NCBI RefSeq assembly: GCF_031157525.1
Contig: NZ_JAVIXR010000002.1
Location: 62,001-126,000, forward strand
From: Marinobacter sediminicola
Lineage (GTDB): Bacteria > Pseudomonadota > Gammaproteobacteria > Pseudomonadales > Oleiphilaceae
DNA length: 64,000 nucleotides
Direction of reading: 5' to 3'
The notes under the pieces were generated by a model. It did not search any database. It was given only the letters and a program-made list of their open reading frames with translations, and was not told where the DNA came from. This document shows positions 38,459 through 45,180 of the stretch, one piece after another. Both the position numbers and the translations under genes were made by a program. Numbering within the stretch: the stretch's first letter is position 1; every line of letters begins with the position of its first letter.

Positions 38459-38489
38459 GATTGGGGCGGACGTTTGGCGTTAAGCTCTG
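38458..38489. repeat. 32-bp copy of an internal thioredoxin-gene segment
   Basis: All 32 bases equal 41066-41097 in the thioredoxin-family gene, in the same orientation, beginning with AGATTGGGGCGG. The match starts at the final base of the aldolase stop codon and ends abruptly. It is too long to be chance and too short to be a gene. It looks like a templated filler insertion or the residue of a duplication whose rest was deleted. Confidence 0.85.
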
Positions 38490-38568
38490 ACCTGTCTTGG
38501 CATCAATTTTTCCTTGCTCTTGGACTAACTGGCATGGAAGGAATGCCAACGCCAGAAGCAGCACTGTG

Positions 38569-38789
38569 TTATGCGCCCTTCTTCTTTCGCACATCTTTTA
38601 CCAAATAGGAATTTCCCGGCCCACGCTTTAGCTCAAACAAATCTATTGCCTTAATGAGACTGCTCAGATTTTTGTAGCCATAGTTTCGTGTATCGATTTC
38701 GCAACCTCACTCAGAACGGCTTCAAACTTGCTCGCTGGTGCATTATCCGCATCAATAAACAACGCAATTTTCTGCTTGGATTCACTCAT
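38569..38789 (-). pseudogene. NYN-LOTUS (OST-HTH) protein remnant with internal deletion
   Basis: The start at 38789 reads 31 residues of a typical NYN/LabA ribonuclease-like N-terminus (KIALFIDADNAPASKFEAVL). Then the frame runs into a stop after only ten more residues. In a different frame, from about 38700 to the TAA at 38569, the end of a LOTUS domain appears: EIDTRNYGYKNLSSLIKAID then a basic end. The ~150 or more residues between are gone. The sequence GAAAT at the join (38696-38700) belongs to both sides, typical of microhomology-mediated deletion. Non-functional. Confidence 0.82.
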
Positions 38790-38943
38790 TTACATCTATA
38801 CCTTTTTGAAAGCATGGTGCTGGCAGGTCAGGAAGGGACATAATCTGTGACGACTCCTTGTATATAATGCCAGCAGCACCTGCGGAATATACAAATTGGT
38901 TTTTTACCACCAACCAATGCATACAGCCCGAGGCACCCCTGGA

Positions 38944-39804
38944 ATGATTAAACCCCTTCAATGGCTGATCAGGACCACAATATTTTTGTTGGTTCTGCTG
39001 GCAGGCCCCGCGCTGATTGCGGCCTGCAGCAGTCAGTCTGGCCAGAACTGGCGGGACACCGATCGCTCCAGTGCAGGCATTGCGCCGCTTCCTGGCGAGA
39101 CTGAAGAGGCCATTGTGCAGGTTTATGGTGCCCGAGCGTATAACTGGCGCGGCAATTTTGCGGTCCATACCTGGATTGCGACCAAGGTGGGCGGGGCATC
39201 TACTTACGAGGTTCACGATGTCACTGGCTGGGGTCACAAGAAGGTGCGGTCCCGCCCCGGCGAGCCGGATACCGCCTGGTACGGCAACCCGCCGATGTTG
39301 CTGGCAGATTTCCGTGGTGAGAAAGCAGACGCCGCCATCATCAATATCCGAAAAGCTATCGACACCTACCCCTTCCCGAAAGAATACAAAGCCTGGCCCG
39401 GGCCCAACAGCAATACCTTCGTAGCCTGGATAATCCGGCAGGTACCCGAACTGGATGTTGCACTGCCCAATATTGCTATCGGAAAAGACTATCTCGCTGA
39501 CGGAGTATTTGCGAAAGCGCCCAGCGGTTCGGGCTACCAGTTCTCCCTCAATGGTTATTTCGGCCTTATGGCGAGTATCCGGGAAGGTGTTGAACTGAAC
39601 ATTCTCGGCCTCAACATTGGCATTGACCCCCTAGCTTTGGCCGTCAAATTACCCGGCATCGGTCATATTGGCCTGCGCGACCCCTGGATGGATCGCTCGA
39701 CGTGGCACAAAGCGCCGGTTCTCAAGACGTCAGAAACCACAACAACAAGCCAGCCCCCCCGACAAGAAGCACTGCAAAATGGACAGCCAGGTTCTTCCGG
39801 ATAG
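38944..39804 (+). CDS. DUF3750 domain-containing protein
   Basis: A 286-residue protein with an N-terminal membrane segment or signal (residues 8-28, then AACSS which could be a lipobox) and the DUF3750 body: VQVYGARAYNWRGNFAVHTW, then PNSNTFVAWIIRQVPEL. The family is periplasmic or membrane-anchored, without assigned function; the body resembles papain-like NlpC/P60-type folds only faintly. The ATG at 38944 precedes the hydrophobic segment. Its 3' end overlaps the converging small gene by 83 bases. Pieces of its 5' part recur at 40594-40635. Confidence 0.82.
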   Translation: MIKPLQWLIRTTIFLLVLLAGPALIAACSSQSGQNWRDTDRSSAGIAPLPGETEEAIVQVYGARAYNWRGNFAVHTWIATKVGGASTYEVHDVTGWGHKKVRSRPGEPDTAWYGNPPMLLADFRGEKADAAIINIRKAIDTYPFPKEYKAWPGPNSNTFVAWIIRQVPELDVALPNIAIGKDYLADGVFAKAPSGSGYQFSLNGYFGLMASIREGVELNILGLNIGIDPLALAVKLPGIGHIGLRDPWMDRSTWHKAPVLKTSETTTTSQPPRQEALQNGQPGSSG

Positions 39805-39949
39805 TTGGCGCGGGCTTAGCGGTGAAACTGAAATAATCCTCACCAAACAGCCCGACGCCGCAGCCCTCACAGTAGTTTTTCGAGTAAGAGACCCGGAGCT
39901 CAGATGGCTCAAACTTTTTCCGGCAGCTGTAACAACTGGGGTTAATCAC
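39722..39949 (-). CDS. Small zinc-ribbon membrane protein
   Basis: A 75-residue protein with two knuckles, CYSC and CEGC, about 20 residues apart (probable zinc ribbon), followed by a C-terminal transmembrane segment (HFAVLLVGGAGLLLWFL). It starts with GTG at 39949, overlapping the TGA of the DUF1294 gene by four bases (GTGA), a strong sign of coupled translation. The 3' half runs opposite the end of the DUF3750 gene. Function unknown. Confidence 0.68.
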   Translation of the reverse strand: MINPSCYSCRKKFEPSELRVSYSKNYCEGCGVGLFGEDYFSFTAKPAPTIRKNLAVHFAVLLVGGAGLLLWFLTS

Positions 39950-40584
39950 TTGAGGCTCCGCAAATAATTCAACAAATCAAAGTCTAATTGCTGCCGCAAA
40001 GCGGCCGCTTCCGGCGCGACAAGCAGCCAGCCAAGAGCGCCCAGATTAGCGAGAACCGCCAGCCAGAAAACGAACTGATAGCTCCCCTTTCGTGTTTTGT
40101 GCCGAAAAACTTGCTGAGCCATAAGCGCTCCGGGCCAGCCGCAGCATAGCTCAAAGAGGTGCAGCGTGTTCTCAGCCGTACGCTGCCCACCCCGCTGCGC
40201 CGCGCGTTTATCGATCCAGTACATCACAAACAACACCAGGCTCACCCCGCCATAGGCAGCCAGGATAGAGACCGGCAAATTACCTCGATGGAACAGACCC
40301 GCCAGAATGGTGAAGAACACTAGAACAACCGCCGCGGCCACCCAGACTCCCCGAGCAATGCTGGCGCCAACCTTTGCCGCTCCAGCGTACTGAAACCGCC
40401 CTGCTCTCGGCCGGCCCTGACTATCCTTCGCGATAGTATAGGCTACCTTGCGATCTGAAACGGGCCGCCCCCGGCCAGCATATGTGCTGATATGAGCAAA
40501 GACCCGCTCACCACCGCCCTCAGGAGTAATGAAGCCAAAACCCTTGGCGTCGTTCCATGCGGTGAGTAATCCTTTTTGGTTCAA
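39946..40584 (-). CDS. Cold-shock domain-DUF1294 membrane protein
   Basis: A 212-residue fusion. Residues 1-70 are a cold-shock (CSD) domain with KGFGFITPEGGGERVFAHIS (RNP1-like). Residues 80-210 are the DUF1294 membrane domain with three to four helices and the family motif WIDKRAAQRGGQRTAE followed by LHLFELCCGWPGAL. The usual family architecture has exactly this fusion. Possibly an RNA-binding protein tethered to the membrane; role not established. Coupled with the small zinc-ribbon gene. Confidence 0.9.
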   Translation of the reverse strand: MNQKGLLTAWNDAKGFGFITPEGGGERVFAHISTYAGRGRPVSDRKVAYTIAKDSQGRPRAGRFQYAGAAKVGASIARGVWVAAAVVLVFFTILAGLFHRGNLPVSILAAYGGVSLVLFVMYWIDKRAAQRGGQRTAENTLHLFELCCGWPGALMAQQVFRHKTRKGSYQFVFWLAVLANLGALGWLLVAPEAAALRQQLDFDLLNYLRSLK

Positions 40585-40593
40585 TTCATTTCT

Positions 40594-40635
40594 CCCTTCA
40601 ATGGCTGATCAGAACTGGCGGGACACAGATCGCTC
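40594..40635. repeat. Chimeric fragment of the DUF3750 gene 5' region
   Basis: Bases 40594-40612 equal 38954-38972 (CCCTTCAATGGCTGATCAG), and 40610-40635 equal 39043-39068 with one mismatch. The two pieces, 70 bases apart in the intact gene, are joined at a shared CAG. It lies just upstream of the DUF1294 start and is a deleted duplicate or templated filler DNA, not a gene. Confidence 0.82.
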
Positions 40636-40826
40636 AATGAAAGCAATCAGCCGTATATTGTTGCCGCCAATGTCGATTACCCACCATTTGCCCTAGCATT
40701 TGAAATTGTTGAGGGCTGGGAACACCCGGCGGCAATCCGGGATTCTGGCAGTCCTTTGCAGCGGGTGTGGATTATACTCAGGTTAAGGATGGCCGGTTAC
40801 TTGTCCGGCTCAAGGAATAGAGAAAA
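40636..40826. other. Gene-less stretch with possible coding debris
   Basis: About 190 bases without an intact gene. On the plus strand one frame reads SFAAGVDYTQVKDGRLLVRLKE ending at TAG near 40819, which looks like the C-terminal tail of a lost small protein, but I could not assign it. No hairpin terminator or promoter stands out. Confidence 0.35.
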
Positions 40827-40845
40827 CCGGGACAGATTTATTTTC
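40827..40845 (+). repeat. Left arm of imperfect inverted repeat (GGGACAG box)
   Basis: CCGGGACAGATTTATTTTC here is the reverse complement, with 17 of 19 matches, of 41388-41406. The pair encloses the thioredoxin gene and the DUF4174 remnant, ~580 bases in total. GGGACAGATTTATTT-type boxes are, from memory, frequent near REP-associated (RAYT) transposase genes in gammaproteobacteria; no transposase is present here. Confidence 0.6.
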
Positions 40846-40873
40846 CAGATGGATAGCCCAACAAGGAGGCACC

Positions 40874-41197
40874 ATGTCGTACACCAGCCGATATACACCC
40901 GAAACCCTGAGCCGTGATGAGCTGGACCAGAGCACGGGCCCAATGGTGATCGAATTCGGCACCAACTGGTGCGGGATCTGCCAGGGTGCTCAGGCGGACA
41001 TCAAGGCGGCAATGGACAATCACCCAGACGTTCCGCACGTAAAGGTTGAGGATGGCAAAGGCCGCAGATTGGGGCGGACGTTTGGCGTTAAGCTCTGGCC
41101 GACCCTGATTTTTTTGAAGGATGGTGAAGAAATAGCTCGGGTCGTCCGCCCAGAAGACAGCAGCGACATCGAAGATGCACTGCTAAAGATTCATTAA
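40874..41197 (+). CDS. Thioredoxin-family protein
   Basis: A 107-residue cytoplasmic thioredoxin-fold protein. The active site is CGIC in FGTNWCGICQGAQ (~33-38), a variant of CGPC, and the cis-proline is in LWPTLIFLKDG. ATG at 40874 follows a strong AAGGAGG. Residues ~65-75 are encoded by the segment that is duplicated at 38458-38489. It reduces disulfides; the particular partner is unknown. It sits between the arms of an imperfect inverted repeat, suggesting it travelled as a small unit. Confidence 0.88.
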   Translation: MSYTSRYTPETLSRDELDQSTGPMVIEFGTNWCGICQGAQADIKAAMDNHPDVPHVKVEDGKGRRLGRTFGVKLWPTLIFLKDGEEIARVVRPEDSSDIEDALLKIH

Positions 41198-41217
41198 GGC
41201 AGGCGCTGGCAATTAGC

Positions 41218-41385
41218 TCAATCGGTGCGCATCTCACGAATGCGCATCGGCATGGCATCGATCCGGCGGAAAACTGCGTTGAGGTTGAGGCTGGATTCGC
41301 AGCTTTTGATCCCGCCGTCTTTTCCGATCAGCAGCATCGCCAAAAACCATCGGCCGCTGTTCAAATCAGATCCTCCGCAAAGCAT
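41218..41385 (-). pseudogene. DUF4174 protein, C-terminal remnant
   Basis: Fifty-five codons read MLCGGSDLNSGRWFLAML then LIGKDGGIKS and end in AVFRRIDAMPMRIREMRTD. The LIGKDGG and the terminal IDAMPMRxxEMR are characteristic of DUF4174 ends, normally ~150 residues. The homologous part begins just inside the right arm of the inverted repeat, so the N-terminal part was cut off there. Unlikely to make a working protein. Confidence 0.65.
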
Positions 41386-41387
41386 CA

Positions 41388-41406
41388 GAAAATAGAACTG
41401 TCCCGG
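41388..41406 (-). repeat. Right arm of imperfect inverted repeat (GGGACAG box)
   Basis: GAAAATAGAACTGTCCCGG, matching the arm at 40827-40845 in inverted orientation (17 of 19). It marks the break in the DUF4174 remnant and lies 23 bases from the end of the TIR gene. Confidence 0.6.
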
Positions 41407-41429
41407 TGTTCGTTATGGTTCGGCACTTT

Positions 41430-43967
41430 TCAACCCTTGCCAAGCTTATGTTGGTCTAAGAATCGTTGCCCCTGTATAGAAATTCCTAACTTCGAGGAGA
41501 GTTTTTGCTTCTCTTTATAATCCACTGGAAACATATAAATATGCTGAACAACCATCTCTTTTAAAATTCGCACTCCAACTGGGTTGTCATGCAGATACGA
41601 CAAACTTTTAGAAAGAGATTTAATATCTAGCGACTTATTAAACTGGAGTTCAATTGACTGCCTTATAAGCGTAAACGCTGGGGTCTGCTTTTCCTTTTCC
41701 AGAAGAAAATAAATCTCAAGCGCTTCTTTTGAACCTATGGATCCGGCAACCTTTCGAACGACGGAATTTATTACTCCATACGTTAAATGTAAATATGCAT
41801 TTTCCGCCTGCTTTTCAATCTCACGATCTGAAATACCAGGTGATTCCGAAAGATGCACAGCGATCATTTTTATAATTTCGTTTTTTGCGGAATCGGAAAT
41901 CTCAATAAAGTATTTTAAAAAACGAAGCCCAGTACTAACACCACAATCAGCCAATTCAAATAATGATGACCTCGTAAGGGTGGCGTGACGATTTCTAATA
42001 ATCTGACCTGCTATTTCAATGCCTTTAAACGCCTTGTTAATATTTCCAAGTAAGTCATGTGGCTCACCTTGCTGAACTTCCTCACTGCGCTCCAGTCTAT
42101 CAAGATTTTCATTATGATCATCTCGCTCTTTTTGAATCTCTCTTTGCTCTATGACCAGCTCAGGTATTTTCCTCATAAAATCATTCATAAAGGCCAACTG
42201 ACCGCGCTCAAGTGATGTAGGCACATGGGCATCAAAAAGTTCACGCAACGTTGACTTAATTTCATCAAGAACCCAAGAATCCTTAGTATGATGAGAGATA
42301 AATATCAAAATATTTGCATAATCTTCTCTGTGTAAATTTCTTAATAAAGCCTCAACAGAACGCTTAACCTCACTAACTTCCGAGTATGACTCCGCAATCT
42401 TCTTTCCAACAAAAAAATAGTAAAGATAAGGATACTTAAAAGATAAAAATTGGTCACGATCTGTTAAAATAGAGTTTGATCGTAATCTTGAAAAAGCATC
42501 GACAAAATCTACCGACAAAAATCTTTTCGAGTAAGAATCAACGAAATATTCCACCCTCGCTTCGTCTAACCCGCCATCTTTCTGAAACACTTCCCACGAA
42601 AACTCGGTTAATATATTTATATACTTATCAAACTCAACCTTCTTGATACCGGCCTTATCAAAGGCTTGGTATATCAACTGCTGATAGCAGTGGCCATATG
42701 ATGTAAGATCAAGATTTAGCTGACTATTCGCTTCAAACATCTGAAGAAGCATCAATATATATATTGGTCTCGGAGGAACAATATTTTTTTTAATAACCGT
42801 ATCTAATCTGGCTTTGAGCTCATCACACTCTGAATACAAAGAGAAATCATCTATACTTTCTTCTTGACCAAGCGCTACCCACTTCCTTACAAGCTCTTCC
42901 CGCTTTTTGTTCCCTAATGATAGAACCTCACCATGCACATAGTCATGAAGACCCCTAATCTCACCTTGAACATAGCTAAATGAGCTATGGCAAGTCATAA
43001 TTACGAACCCAAACAAAGAGTTTAACTCTTCTATAAGCCTACCTGCGTACTTGCTATTCAACCCAATTTCATCAATATTATCTATTAAAATAATCGACTT
43101 ACCAGAATCGATTAAATCGCAATACGAAAAACTCTCATATTGCCAACTTAAAGACTTACTAATAACCTCAATCAAATCTGATTTTTTTATATCAATTGCG
43201 TTCAAATATACAGGTACAAAACCATCGTCATAAAACCTTGAACACAATCGCTTTAAAATAGAGGTCTTACCTTGCTGTTCTTCTCCAGACAACAGATAGA
43301 AGCCAGAATTTTTAATAACCGAATCAATACTTTTTATAGAAACAATTTCTGAATCAGAAGATTCATCAAGCTCAATGTCCGGCATCACAAAAATGTCTGC
43401 CAGAGAAACCGTATCGACCTTCCTGTGAGTAAGTGCGATCTCTGTGTCATCTAACCATGTTTTAAATGAAACACTTACTCCTACACTACCCGCTATGCTA
43501 GGAACATCTTCCTCTATGAACTTCGGCTCGAAATTTTCGATATGGCTTTTTAAGCCATTTACAACGTCTAACCAAGCGCTGTCAGGATCGCTCCAAGTTG
43601 TTATTGGTTTTGCGTCTTTCGGCACTGCTTGGTACTTTGAGAACTCACAATCGCTCCAGTCACATGGTCTTACGAGAATGGCGATTATTTCAGCGACTCC
43701 GTCATCCTTCCTTTCCATGGCTCGCTTAAGCTCTACATCGAAACAATAATCTGATGCCAGAAAGCTCGGACTGATCAACAACACGACAATATCAGCTTCC
43801 TCTAGATTACGATCAATCTCTCCCTTCCATTCAGAACCTGGAACAATCCGCCTGTCATGCCATACGTCCACAACCCCTCGTCTTTTTAAAACAGAAAGGT
43901 GATCTTCGAAATCCTCACGGTGGGTTTCATCTTTATGCGAATAACTAATAAATAGTTTTTTGCCCAT
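41430..43967 (-). CDS. TIR-STAND NTPase, probable anti-phage effector
   Basis: An 845-residue protein. Residues 1-140 are a TIR domain (KKLFISYSHKDE start, catalytic-position Glu79 in DYCFDVEL). Residues ~215-400 are a P-loop NTPase of STAND type: Walker A GEEQQGKTS (228-236), Walker B IILIDNIDE (292-300). The remaining ~450 residues are helical, a likely sensor. TIR enzymes of this kind cleave NAD+ upon activation, causing abortive infection. The DNA is clearly more AT-rich than its neighbours, indicating transfer. The ATG at 43967 is preferred over an upstream TTG; GGGAAGGG precedes it. No second defence gene is adjacent, so it may act alone. Not assignable to a named system by eye. Confidence 0.85.
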   Translation of the reverse strand: MGKKLFISYSHKDETHREDFEDHLSVLKRRGVVDVWHDRRIVPGSEWKGEIDRNLEEADIVVLLISPSFLASDYCFDVELKRAMERKDDGVAEIIAILVRPCDWSDCEFSKYQAVPKDAKPITTWSDPDSAWLDVVNGLKSHIENFEPKFIEEDVPSIAGSVGVSVSFKTWLDDTEIALTHRKVDTVSLADIFVMPDIELDESSDSEIVSIKSIDSVIKNSGFYLLSGEEQQGKTSILKRLCSRFYDDGFVPVYLNAIDIKKSDLIEVISKSLSWQYESFSYCDLIDSGKSIILIDNIDEIGLNSKYAGRLIEELNSLFGFVIMTCHSSFSYVQGEIRGLHDYVHGEVLSLGNKKREELVRKWVALGQEESIDDFSLYSECDELKARLDTVIKKNIVPPRPIYILMLLQMFEANSQLNLDLTSYGHCYQQLIYQAFDKAGIKKVEFDKYINILTEFSWEVFQKDGGLDEARVEYFVDSYSKRFLSVDFVDAFSRLRSNSILTDRDQFLSFKYPYLYYFFVGKKIAESYSEVSEVKRSVEALLRNLHREDYANILIFISHHTKDSWVLDEIKSTLRELFDAHVPTSLERGQLAFMNDFMRKIPELVIEQREIQKERDDHNENLDRLERSEEVQQGEPHDLLGNINKAFKGIEIAGQIIRNRHATLTRSSLFELADCGVSTGLRFLKYFIEISDSAKNEIIKMIAVHLSESPGISDREIEKQAENAYLHLTYGVINSVVRKVAGSIGSKEALEIYFLLEKEKQTPAFTLIRQSIELQFNKSLDIKSLSKSLSYLHDNPVGVRILKEMVVQHIYMFPVDYKEKQKLSSKLGISIQGQRFLDQHKLGKG

Positions 43968-44137
43968 CAATAACAACCCTTCCCTGTAAATGCTTGCTGT
44001 GCGACTCTGACGCGACTGGAGTTCGTCGACTAGAATAGATCATCTTGCTCATCACTGCCTGCATTTTAGATGCTAAAGAGCGATGTCGTGTTCCCTCACA
44101 GCTCCATGTTTTGACTCTATTTTCTAAACCAAAGTTC

Positions 44138-44716
44138 TCACGCAGCAGCCAGCAATGCTCCAGTAGCAGCAACCACTCCACCCAGCACTCGGGCAAACCG
44201 GTAATCCGTTCTCTGCATCAAAGCACCAAGCCCCCGGCCTACAAACGTAAGCGCCAGCGTGGCAATAGAGAATCCAGCCAGATAAGCCACCAACGCAGCC
44301 CCTGCCGGCATTTCGGTAGCATGGGCAAAGCCATGAAACACCATGAAGGCCGCAACCAGTGTTCCGCCCACAACCGTCGGTGGCTTAGCCATGGTAGCAA
44401 TCAGAATACCCGCCAGTAGCACGGAGAGTGCAATGCCTGCTTCCAAACCAGGCAGACTAAAGCCGCCCCAGGCGATGCCTGCACCAAGGATCATCCCGCC
44501 AATTACAAACAGGGGTGTGCTGTTTTTTAGTGTGGAGGACTGGCGCACGCTCCAGAAACCAATTGAGGCCATAGCCAACAGGTGGTCCAGGCCCTGCATG
44601 GGGTGTAGCAGACCGCTCGCGAAGCCGCTGCCTGCGTCGTGGCCGGCGTGCGCTGATGCGGCCGTGGCGGTAACCATCAGGCCGGTGGCCATCAGTACTC
44701 GGGCGATTGCTTTCAT
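44138..44716 (-). CDS. ureJ: HupE/UreJ-family nickel permease
   Basis: A 192-residue membrane protein with a signal peptide (ending ASAHAGH) and six predicted helices. The family metal motif HPMQGLDHLLAM lies near residue 38, and FHGFAHATEMP near 132 is the second His motif. It takes up nickel for urease or hydrogenase. The ATG at 44716 with GGAG upstream is preferred over a TTG 21 bases earlier. Last gene of the urease operon, 17 bases behind the truncated ureG. It appears intact although the maturation genes before it are not. Confidence 0.88.
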   Translation of the reverse strand: MKAIARVLMATGLMVTATAASAHAGHDAGSGFASGLLHPMQGLDHLLAMASIGFWSVRQSSTLKNSTPLFVIGGMILGAGIAWGGFSLPGLEAGIALSVLLAGILIATMAKPPTVVGGTLVAAFMVFHGFAHATEMPAGAALVAYLAGFSIATLALTFVGRGLGALMQRTDYRFARVLGGVVAATGALLAAA

Positions 44717-44733
44717 GGTGTTTCTCCAGGTTT

Positions 44734-44949
44734 TCAATAGGGTCTGTTTACCGGGCCGTCAGGCTGTTTCAGCAAGCTTTGCAGAGCGTCGTGTTTTAGC
44801 AGGAAGTCGGCGTCTTCTCTTGTGTAGATATCGTTGGTAACCACCGCTAGGCCGTAGTGATCTTTCAGGGCCTTGCACAATTGGCGCAACAGGGCGGTTT
44901 TGCCGGAGCCTACCCGGCCGCCGACTCCAACTCTCAAACAATGCTTCAT
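44734..44949 (-). pseudogene. ureG: Truncated ureG (urease GTPase), N-terminal part only
   Basis: Seventy-one codons against ~205 normally. Residues 1-56 are clearly Ure[11 protein letters not shown], the P-loop [37 protein letters not shown]. After that the sequence turns unrelated ([15 protein letters not shown]) and stops. Lost are the CPH metal motif, the switch regions and the G4/G5 guanine-recognition motifs. Also GGPVGSGK has become GGRVGSGK. It cannot work as the GTP-driven nickel-insertion chaperone. Confidence 0.85.
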
Positions 44950-44974
44950 GGTGCGCTCTCAATTTTTTTTGTAA

Positions 44975-45160
44975 TCAGTGTTGAGTCTTCAGCTTCTCAA
45001 AAGCCGCGGTTATTGGGTTTCGTGTAAGGCGCTCCGCCAGTTCCTCCAAAGCGTGATCGGGCGGAATGCGAATCCAACTACGAAATTCATAAGGCCGGAC
45101 CAGGTTATCGTGGATTTCCGAAGTTCCCACGTTGGTGATCCGTTCATTCAGTTCCAGCAT
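44975..45160 (-). pseudogene. ureE: ureE with internal deletion
   Basis: Sixty-one codons against ~150-170 normally. The N-terminus MLELNERITNVG to NLVRPYEFR is that of UreE, then the sequence jumps to SWIRIPPDHALEELAERL, the helix of the C-terminal metallochaperone domain. About 75 residues between (end of the peptide-binding domain and start of the Ni-binding domain) are missing in frame. The histidine-rich tail is also lacking. It starts 20 bases after the ureC stop. Only 25 bases separate it from ureG, the place where ureF should be. Confidence 0.8.
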
Positions 45161-45180
45161 AAGGTTCTCCGGTTTCCGGC

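Noticed and set aside
40637..40680. ATGAAAGCAATC similarity to the start of the ureJ gene
   Set aside because: Only 12 bases agree before divergence and the frame stops early; could be chance.
41380..44140. Direct repeats or tRNA-type attachment sites bordering the TIR gene
   Set aside because: I looked for matching direct repeats, an integrase and a tRNA 3' end and found none, so no element boundary is claimed.
43945..44196. 83-codon minus-strand frame between ureJ and the TIR gene
   Set aside because: Overlaps both neighbours out of frame, and has no ribosome site or recognisable feature.
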